From assembly GCA_947174965.1 (NCBI GenBank), contig CAMWKY010000004.1, positions 1 to 20,822 on the forward strand: a stretch of 20,822 nucleotides of DNA. Direction: 5' to 3'. The stretch is from an uncultured Ruminococcus sp. GTDB lineage: Bacteria > Bacillota > Clostridia > Oscillospirales > Ruminococcaceae. The position numbers and the translations under genes were made by a program. Shown piece by piece: positions 14,996 through 20,822 of the stretch. Under the pieces are notes generated by a model that had not been told where the DNA came from, made no database searches, and was given only the letters and a program-made list of their open reading frames with translations. The first letter of the stretch is position 1, and each line of letters starts with the position of its first letter.

Positions 14996-16105
14996 ATGTT
15001 ATCGGATTTTTTTGGAACTATAATATGGATATTGATACTGCTTTATCCCTTTGTTTTGACATTTGCGAATGTGTCCAAATTTTTCGTGAAAACAAAACTT
15101 CCTGAAATTGCACTTGATATTTTCGGTTGTTTTGCTGGTCTTTTTATGGTGTTCATGCTGTGTGGTGCTTTGAGTATAACAGATGCTGACTATGACACGG
15201 CAGTATATCCATTTGAACATCATTCACCATTGCACAGTGAATATGGTGTTATAGTCTGGATTATAATTCTTATGGGTTATCTTGGTTTGCTGATTCTTGG
15301 AATATTCAAGCCTGAAAAACTTTCGCCGATTATTTCGGCTGTCTCAATCGGATTTACTCTGCTTGGCATAATGACAGGCGGACTGATTTATCTTCAGCTT
15401 ATCAAAAATTTTTTGGGAGGTGGTGAAATAGCTTATCTTTTCTTGCTGTTGTACTATGTAAATGTAATACTTCTTGCTGTAAGGCGAATAAGATTCCACA
15501 TAAAAGAACACGTCAGGCTTGTCAATGAGCGTGATACGGTTTTCCGTACATCTTTCGGGGCATGGCTGTATAAGGTCATGTCAAAGGTTTCATCAATGAC
15601 CCTGTTCTGCTTTGCACTTATTTTTCCGATAGCGGTAATATTTGAGATACTGTTTATTATATGCGGACAAGGTGCTGACGGCTTTATAAAGGCATTTACA
15701 ATGACTGCTGACTGGACGTTTTCAACACAAATACCACCGCCACCGCTTGACTATGAGGGGCATTATCTCTGTACCGTTGCATCAGGCGGACACAAAAAAT
15801 TAGTAAAGCCATTGCGATTTGGTATACGTCACGGCGATAAGATTATTGTAAATCGACAATTACTGACAGCAAACGCATTTGAGGATTTGATAATGGAGAA
15901 AATGCCGAAATTCCATAAATTCATAAGGGGAGTATATGACAAATACGGCTATCCGATTTCAAAGCACATAACAACGCCGTTTCGTGCGGATATTGTCTAT
16001 ATAGTTATGAAACCTCTGGAATTGCTGTTTGTGTTTGTACTGTACCTTTGCGATACTCACCCCGAAAACAGAATAGCGGTGCAGTATTCAGAATATAAGA
16101 AATGA
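14996..16105 (+). CDS. Multi-spanning membrane protein (possibly DUF6688)
   Basis: A 369-residue membrane protein with about six hydrophobic segments (near 5-27, 40-60, 84-104, 110-135, 145-163 and 200-223). After them comes a cytoplasm- or surface-exposed domain of about 120 residues. That domain contains a proline run (247-250), then YLCTVASGGHKKLVKPLRFG, GDKIIVNRQL and a C-terminal hydrophobic stretch at 336-352. The glycine/histidine-rich GGHKKLVKP region looks conserved, and I think it matches DUF6688, but this is from memory of the pattern. No function is known. An AAAGGAA site precedes the ATG at 14996. It sits between two RNA methyltransferase genes and is co-directional with them. 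Confidence 0.72.
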   Translation: MLSDFFGTIIWILILLYPFVLTFANVSKFFVKTKLPEIALDIFGCFAGLFMVFMLCGALSITDADYDTAVYPFEHHSPLHSEYGVIVWIIILMGYLGLLILGIFKPEKLSPIISAVSIGFTLLGIMTGGLIYLQLIKNFLGGGEIAYLFLLLYYVNVILLAVRRIRFHIKEHVRLVNERDTVFRTSFGAWLYKVMSKVSSMTLFCFALIFPIAVIFEILFIICGQGADGFIKAFTMTADWTFSTQIPPPPLDYEGHYLCTVASGGHKKLVKPLRFGIRHGDKIIVNRQLLTANAFEDLIMEKMPKFHKFIRGVYDKYGYPISKHITTPFRADIVYIVMKPLELLFVFVLYLCDTHPENRIAVQYSEYKK

Positions 16106-16113
16106 GGGGAAAA

Positions 16114-16938
16114 ATGGGTATACTTTATATAATCGGTACACCGATAGGCAATTTAGAGGATATTACACTTCGTCAGCTTAGAATGCTTGAGGAAGTAGAC
16201 TTTATCTGTGCGGAAGATACAAGGGTTACAGTTAAAATTCTGAATCATTATGAAATAAAAAAAGAACTTGTAAGCTTTCATGAGCATAGTTCCCGTGCAG
16301 ATGCACAACGTATAATAGACAGAATATTATCGGGAGAAAATGCAGGAATAGTAACAGATGCAGGTATGCCGTGTATCTCCGACCCCGGAGAAGTTCTTGT
16401 GCGTATGTGTGCGGAGAATAATATAGAAGTGAAAGCTGTTCCCAGTCCTACAGCAGTAACAACAGCTGTTGCATTATCGGGAATGAGTGTAAAGCGTTTC
16501 ACTTTTGAGGGCTTTATTCCTGTTCCGAAAAAAGAACGTGCAGAACGTCTTGAACTTCTGCGGAATGAAACGGCTGTAATGGTTTTCTATGAAGCACCAC
16601 ACAAGCTGAAAAATACTCTTGCTGATTTGGCTGATTTTTTCGGAGTGGACAGAAAAATTTCAGTCTGCCGTGAACTCACAAAGATTCATGAACAGGTTAT
16701 CCGCATGACATTAGGTGAAGCAGTTGAGTATTACAATACAAATGAGCCAAGAGGGGAGTTTGTGCTTGTAGTTGAGGGCAGGAGTGCGGAGAATACAGGC
16801 AAGCCGACACTTCAACAGGCAATGGAGCAGGTAAATAAGCTTATAGAAATGGGAGAAAAGCCGACAGACGCTTGTAAAGCTGTTGCAAAGGAAACAGGAT
16901 TCAGGAAAAGCGAACTCTATTCAGCATTGCAAAATTGA
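16114..16938 (+). CDS. rsmI: 16S rRNA (cytidine1402-2'-O)-methyltransferase RsmI
   Basis: RsmI adds the 2'-O-methyl group of m4Cm1402 in the 16S rRNA decoding centre. Family motifs are present: LYIIGTPIGNLEDITLRQL at the N-terminus, AEDTR, FHEHS, GIVTDAGMPCISDPGE and PSPTAVTTAVALSGM, then YEAPHK and the RELTKIHEQ segment. There is an upstream ATG at 16102 that overlaps the preceding gene as ATGA, but the ATG at 16114 is preceded by a strong GAGGGG site and matches the family N-terminus, giving 274 residues. I choose 16114. This is the last gene of the tmcAL operon by position; no convincing terminator follows it. Confidence 0.95.
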   Translation: MGILYIIGTPIGNLEDITLRQLRMLEEVDFICAEDTRVTVKILNHYEIKKELVSFHEHSSRADAQRIIDRILSGENAGIVTDAGMPCISDPGEVLVRMCAENNIEVKAVPSPTAVTTAVALSGMSVKRFTFEGFIPVPKKERAERLELLRNETAVMVFYEAPHKLKNTLADLADFFGVDRKISVCRELTKIHEQVIRMTLGEAVEYYNTNEPRGEFVLVVEGRSAENTGKPTLQQAMEQVNKLIEMGEKPTDACKAVAKETGFRKSELYSALQN

Positions 16939-16965
16939 CAATTTTGTGAAATTATACAAAAACTA

Positions 16966-16994
16966 TTGCATTATCATAAAAATTATGCTATAAT
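16966..16994 (+). promoter_or_regulatory. Promoter of the PHP, YdcF, dockerin protease genes
   Basis: TTGCAT (16966-16971) and a perfect TATAAT (16989-16994) with a 17-base spacer lie in the 123-base gap between rsmI and the PHP gene. The predicted leader is about 60 bases. Confidence 0.82.
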
Positions 16995-17061
16995 TAATCA
17001 GGGATTTTTTATTTTCACCCGAATATAATTTAAAGTAATAATTTTTAGTGAGGTTATAGTT

Positions 17062-17889
17062 ATGATAGATTTACATTGTCACACAACATTTTCAGACGGC
17101 TCTCTTGGTATAGAGGACATCATTTTACAGGCAAAGCGTACAGGCATTGAGTGGATTTCAATTACAGACCACGACACAACAGCATCATTTTCACGTGCGG
17201 ACATTCTCGGAAAGCGTGAGGGCGTTAAGATTATGCACGGAATTGAACTTTCTGCATGGGACAAGGCAAGAGGAGCGAAAGTACATATTTTGTGCTATGC
17301 ACCACAGAAGCCTAACCGCCTTGAAATTCTCTGTATGAAATCATGTGAGATACGCAAGGAATGTTCAAAAGAGATGATTGCAAAAGTTATGGAGAAATTT
17401 CCGATAACGCTTGAAAGCATACTCAAATACACAACAGCATCAAAAAGTATCTTCAAACAGCACATAATGAGAGCATTGATAAATTATGGCTATGCACTTG
17501 AATTTTACGGCGAACTTGACCATGAATTATTTAACCGCAAGAACGGCAGTTGTTATGTTGAAAGAGAATATCCCGATGTAAATCAGGTTATCGACCTGAT
17601 ACACGTTGCACAGGGAGTTGCTGTAATGGCTCACCCTGCACAATATGACAATATAGAACTTCTGGAAGAACTTGCAAAGGCAGGACGTATTGATGGCGTG
17701 GAAATCGGACACTATTCAGCCGACGAAAATTATCGTCGTGAACTCAATGCAATCGCCGACAGATACGGACTTATAAAAACAGGCGGTTCGGATTTTCACG
17801 GATTATATAATGCCGTACCGACACATTTAGGAAGCGAAACAACAACAAAAGAAAATCTTGATAGAATTTTAAAGGCAGTGAAAAAGTGA
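17062..17889 (+). CDS. PHP-domain phosphoesterase (RNase AM/YciV-like)
   Basis: A 275-residue PHP-domain metal-dependent phosphoesterase. The metal ligands are visible: H5 and H7 in DLHCHTTFSDG, D12, D36 and H37 in TDHDTT, a glutamate in GIELSAW, a histidine in AVMAHPAQY, and D and H in GGSDFHG. The length and order of motifs resemble the YciV/TrpH group, which in E. coli acts on 3',5'-nucleoside bisphosphates and trims RNA 5' ends. That activity is likely but not proved here. A GAGG site lies nine bases before the ATG at 17062. Its stop overlaps the GTG start of the next gene as GTGA. It is predicted to be cytoplasmic. Confidence 0.9.
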   Translation: MIDLHCHTTFSDGSLGIEDIILQAKRTGIEWISITDHDTTASFSRADILGKREGVKIMHGIELSAWDKARGAKVHILCYAPQKPNRLEILCMKSCEIRKECSKEMIAKVMEKFPITLESILKYTTASKSIFKQHIMRALINYGYALEFYGELDHELFNRKNGSCYVEREYPDVNQVIDLIHVAQGVAVMAHPAQYDNIELLEELAKAGRIDGVEIGHYSADENYRRELNAIADRYGLIKTGGSDFHGLYNAVPTHLGSETTTKENLDRILKAVKK

Positions 17890-18650
17890 AATCAAAGAAA
17901 ATGACGGTTATATTATTTTTAATATTTTTAACAATGCTTGTATTTTTCTTTCTTCCGTTGCAGTTCGGAATAATCAATATAGGCAATATCACAGGAACAT
18001 TAATAAGCGGATTATTTGCAGTTGCATTTCTTTTTCCGAATAAGAGCAGAGAACTTATACAGCGTCTCTGCTCAACCTCATGCGGAAAGACTGTTTTTGC
18101 AGTTGCAGGGGGATTATTTGCACTATGCCTGCTTATTGCAATAGTGATAAGCGGATTTATGATAAAGGAAATGAACGACAAGCCGAAAACAGATACTACA
18201 GTTGTAGTATTAGGCTGTCAGGTTAGAGGAACAGACCCGAGTCTTATGCTTCGCCGTCGACTTAATACAGCTTATGACTATTTGGTGGAGCATGAGAACA
18301 TAAAAGTTATTGTATCAGGCGGACAAGGTGAGGACGAAACAATCAGCGAGGCGCAGTGTATGTATGATTATCTTGTTGCAAAGGGTATTTCGTCCGACAG
18401 AATATATATAGAGGACAAGTCCATCAATACAAGTGAAAATATTGCTTTTTCAAAGCAGATAATCGAAAAAGAAAATCTATGTCCTGATATAACAATAGTA
18501 ACGGACGGTTTTCATCAGCTCCGTGCAGATATGTTCGCAAAGGAGCAGGGCATAAAATCGTACAATCTGTCAGCAAATACACCATTTTATCTTGTGCCTA
18601 CTTACTGGGTGCGTGAATGGTTCGGAATAATATACTATAAAATATTTTAG
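17886..18650 (+). CDS. YdcF/SanA (DUF218) family membrane protein
   Basis: A 254-residue protein with three N-terminal hydrophobic segments (about 6-25, 30-50 and 66-90) and a C-terminal DUF218 domain. The domain has VVVLGCQVRG, LMLRRRLNTAYDYL, VIVSGGQGEDE, SEAQCMYDYLVAKGI and the characteristic ED-x-S-x-NTSENI segment, followed by VTDGFHQLRA. DUF218 proteins such as SanA, ElyC and YdcF are linked to the cell envelope, but their reaction is unclear. The start is a GTG at 17886 that overlaps the PHP stop; an ATG at 17901 is possible but lacks a ribosome binding site. It ends nine bases before the dockerin protease gene, suggesting cotranscription. Confidence 0.88.
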   Translation: MKSKKMTVILFLIFLTMLVFFFLPLQFGIINIGNITGTLISGLFAVAFLFPNKSRELIQRLCSTSCGKTVFAVAGGLFALCLLIAIVISGFMIKEMNDKPKTDTTVVVLGCQVRGTDPSLMLRRRLNTAYDYLVEHENIKVIVSGGQGEDETISEAQCMYDYLVAKGISSDRIYIEDKSINTSENIAFSKQIIEKENLCPDITIVTDGFHQLRADMFAKEQGIKSYNLSANTPFYLVPTYWVREWFGIIYYKIF

Positions 18651-18659
18651 GAGAAACAT

Positions 18660-20747
18660 ATGTTAAAAAAATCATTATCAATAATTCTTGCACTTGCTTC
18701 AGGAATTATTCCAGCAGATAAAAGTGCATCATTCAGCCATAATTTTTCATTGTCTGCACCTGTTTTTCGACAGAATACGGACGGTACAACACAAATGCTC
18801 CCGACACTAACACCCATGAAAGAATATGTCAATATAAAGGGCAGTTCAGATAATCTTCCGGAAAAATTTGATTTGCGTGATATGGGTAAAATGACCCCCG
18901 TGCGTGACCAGTCAGAATATGGCACTTGCTGGGTTCATTCAGCTATTGCAAGTGCAGAGACAAGTATAATCGACAGCAAGCCCGATATAGATTTATCGGA
19001 GTTCCATACGGCTTACTACGTGTATTCAGGTGATGAGCAGGTTACACTTCCAGATGATGATTTATATTCCCTGCTCAATCAGGGCGGGACAAACTATGCT
19101 GTTACAAATTTGTGGTCGCAGTGGATAGGTCCTGTATTTGAAAAGCGTCTGCGATATGGTGATGAAGCATTTTTTGAAGATGATGAAGATGTGGAAATGA
19201 TGAAATACAAGTCTGACTATCATCTGAAAAATGCGTATTCATTTGACTATAACAAGGAAAGAACAAATTTTGACGAAGTAAACACTCTTATCAAGCAGTT
19301 CGTCCGCAACGGTCAGGCGGTTGATGTTTCATTCTATTCAGATAAAATTAATTTATACAGCTCGGAATATTCCTCTACCAACAGCACAAAGAAAGCAAAA
19401 TTTGCTAATCATTCGGTAGTGATTATGGGCTGGGACGATAATTATCCTGCCGAAAATTTCATAGTAAAGCCCGAACACAACGGCGCATGGCTTGTAAAGA
19501 ACAGCTGGGGAGAAAGTTTCGGCGATAACGGCTATATGTGGATTTCCTATGATGATACTTCATTGTGTGAATTTGCTGTTTATGAGTTAGAGGATTCAGA
19601 CAAATATACATATAATTATCATCATGATACTTTTGTTGCATTGCAGTCGCTTTCTGCTGATGATTCAGACGTAAACAATGGCTCATATATGGCAAATGTA
19701 TTTCATAATTACTACGATGAAACACAGATTGAAGCAGTCTCTACTTATATTAATGTACCCGATACGGATTATGAGATAACAGTATATACAAATCTCACTG
19801 ATGTATCAAATCCAACTTCGGGAACGCCGTCAGCAGTAACAAGAGGTCATCAGGAGCTTACTGGCTATTTCACATTGCCTTTAGATGATTATGCTATTGT
19901 CGGCGAAGATGAAGATTTTTCCGTTGTGGTGAAATTATACAGCGAAAACTCACCGTATGTTATTCCTGTTGAAACAAGTCTGAATGTAACGGACGACGAA
20001 ACAGGAGAAATTGCAAGTTTAGGCAGTTTTACTACATATGAGGGTATAATGCAGTATACCAATGAAAACGAAAGTTTCTACAGTGCGGACGGCATAGAAT
20101 GGTATGATGTATACGGCGAAAATTACGTCTATACAGAGGAAGAAGAACAGATGTTGCTTGCACAGCTTGAGGAAGAACTTTTTGACGGTTTAGAAGAAGA
20201 TGATACAGAAGAATTGTTAAATGCTGAAATGACAATGGAATTATATAAAGGTCTGTTTGAATCAGGTACAGTGGCGGTAACTATGGGAAATATTTCTCTT
20301 AAAGCTATCGGAAATCCTGTCGGATATGTTGTCGATTTTTCACATGATTCAGGAGTTGTTCCAGACGGCACGGAAATTGAAATATCTGCAAAAAACGGAG
20401 AAAAAGTGTATCTTATTCTGAATAATGAACTAATTGAATATACTGAGCCTATAAAGATTACAGAATATACTGAAATATGTGCAAGCTATAACGAAAAAGC
20501 ATATTGTTTGAGAACATATATTCCTGAATCCGCTTTTGTCGGTTATGGTGATGTTGACGGCAACGGCATTGTTGATTCAGCTGATGCAAGTCTTGTTTTG
20601 GAGGCTTATGCTTACTCCTCAACAACAGGATATGAACTTTTTCAGGGATTTATTGCCGATTATGCCGACTTCAATCAGGATAATATGACAGATGCCAATG
20701 ATGCAAGCGGTATACTTGCACTCTATGCAGAAAATTCCACAAAGTGA
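18660..20747 (+). CDS. Secreted papain-family (C1) cysteine protease with C-terminal dockerin
   Basis: A 695-residue secreted protein. A signal peptide covers about residues 1-23. The papain-type domain begins near LPEKFDLRD (66-73), which resembles the usual start of the mature enzyme. Catalytic residues are C90 in GTCWVHSA with Q84 for the oxyanion hole, H251 in NHSVVIMGWDD and N281 in WLVKNSWGESF. A beta-rich region follows (about 315-480), like the lectin-like domain often found after this peptidase type. Then come a very acidic segment (about 490-525) and a short ligand-like region. The C-terminus (about 629-690) is a type I-like dockerin: GDVDGNGIVDSADAS and a second copy with DFNQDNMTDANDAS, both with Ca2+ ligands. 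The protein should dock to a cohesin-bearing scaffold. An AGGAGA site precedes the ATG. Confidence 0.93.
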   Translation: MLKKSLSIILALASGIIPADKSASFSHNFSLSAPVFRQNTDGTTQMLPTLTPMKEYVNIKGSSDNLPEKFDLRDMGKMTPVRDQSEYGTCWVHSAIASAETSIIDSKPDIDLSEFHTAYYVYSGDEQVTLPDDDLYSLLNQGGTNYAVTNLWSQWIGPVFEKRLRYGDEAFFEDDEDVEMMKYKSDYHLKNAYSFDYNKERTNFDEVNTLIKQFVRNGQAVDVSFYSDKINLYSSEYSSTNSTKKAKFANHSVVIMGWDDNYPAENFIVKPEHNGAWLVKNSWGESFGDNGYMWISYDDTSLCEFAVYELEDSDKYTYNYHHDTFVALQSLSADDSDVNNGSYMANVFHNYYDETQIEAVSTYINVPDTDYEITVYTNLTDVSNPTSGTPSAVTRGHQELTGYFTLPLDDYAIVGEDEDFSVVVKLYSENSPYVIPVETSLNVTDDETGEIASLGSFTTYEGIMQYTNENESFYSADGIEWYDVYGENYVYTEEEEQMLLAQLEEELFDGLEEDDTEELLNAEMTMELYKGLFESGTVAVTMGNISLKAIGNPVGYVVDFSHDSGVVPDGTEIEISAKNGEKVYLILNNELIEYTEPIKITEYTEICASYNEKAYCLRTYIPESAFVGYGDVDGNGIVDSADASLVLEAYAYSSTTGYELFQGFIADYADFNQDNMTDANDASGILALYAENSTK

Positions 20748-20822
20748 ACAAAAGTACGACGTATAATAAGACAAAAAATTGTAACGGTTAGTGAATACCA
20801 ATAAATTCAACAGTGCATATAT
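20748..20822. other. Downstream tail, no gene seen
   Basis: These 75 AT-rich bases after the protease stop contain no supported ORF and no clear GC hairpin with a T-run. A terminator may lie beyond the window edge. Confidence 0.5.

Noticed and set aside
16930..16946. Inverted repeat CAAAATTG/CAATTTTG at the rsmI stop as a terminator
   Set aside because: The stem is almost entirely A:T, leaves a small loop and is not followed by a T-run, so it is not a convincing intrinsic terminator.
20744..20767. TATAAT at 20762 as a promoter reading out of the window
   Set aside because: No acceptable -35 box lies 16 to 18 bases upstream and no gene start is visible downstream.
1..20822. CRISPR array, prophage, transposon or defence island
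   Set aside because: I saw no regularly spaced repeats, transposase or integrase motifs, terminal inverted repeats or known defence domains.

Overview
The window looks like ordinary chromosomal housekeeping sequence from an AT-rich, low-GC Gram-positive anaerobe of the Clostridia. The rplS, signal peptidase, rbgA, rnhB, yraN order is a familiar Firmicutes arrangement. Strong purine-rich ribosome binding sites precede most genes. The dockerin-bearing papain-like protease at the right end points to a Ruminococcus-like (Oscillospiraceae) gut bacterium with a cellulosome-type surface system. That genus-level placement is inference.

Left half (1 to 10342, all on the minus strand). A near-consensus promoter at 10342..10314 starts a tightly packed run: two membrane proteins of unknown function, a DUF896 protein, cytidine deaminase, and a B12-binding-type radical SAM protein with its usual DUF2344 partner. 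Next comes rplS (ribosomal protein L19), with its own promoter and a structured leader of about 145 nt. An intrinsic terminator follows rplS. Past it lie two tandem signal peptidase I genes, the ribosome-assembly GTPase RbgA, RNase HII, the YraN-like nuclease-fold protein, threonine synthase, and a metallophosphoesterase cut by the window edge. There is little room for a promoter between the rplS terminator and the first signal peptidase gene, so downstream expression probably depends on read-through.

Right half (10358 to 20747, all on the plus strand). A divergent promoter at 10358..10386 starts an operon dominated by RNA modification: TmcAL, a C39-like lipoprotein, a HAD phosphatase, MnmA, a TrmN6-type methyltransferase, a multi-spanning membrane protein and RsmI. 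Many junctions are ATGA overlaps. A second promoter at 16966..16994 precedes a PHP-domain phosphoesterase, a YdcF/DUF218 membrane protein and a secreted cysteine protease with a C-terminal dockerin.

I found no tRNA, rRNA, CRISPR array, insertion sequence, prophage or recognisable defence system. The less ordinary points are the rplS leader, where one segment can pair with either of two others; the terminator before the signal peptidase genes; the paired membrane proteins at 9006 to 10282; and the papain-like lipoprotein and dockerin protease sitting among housekeeping genes.
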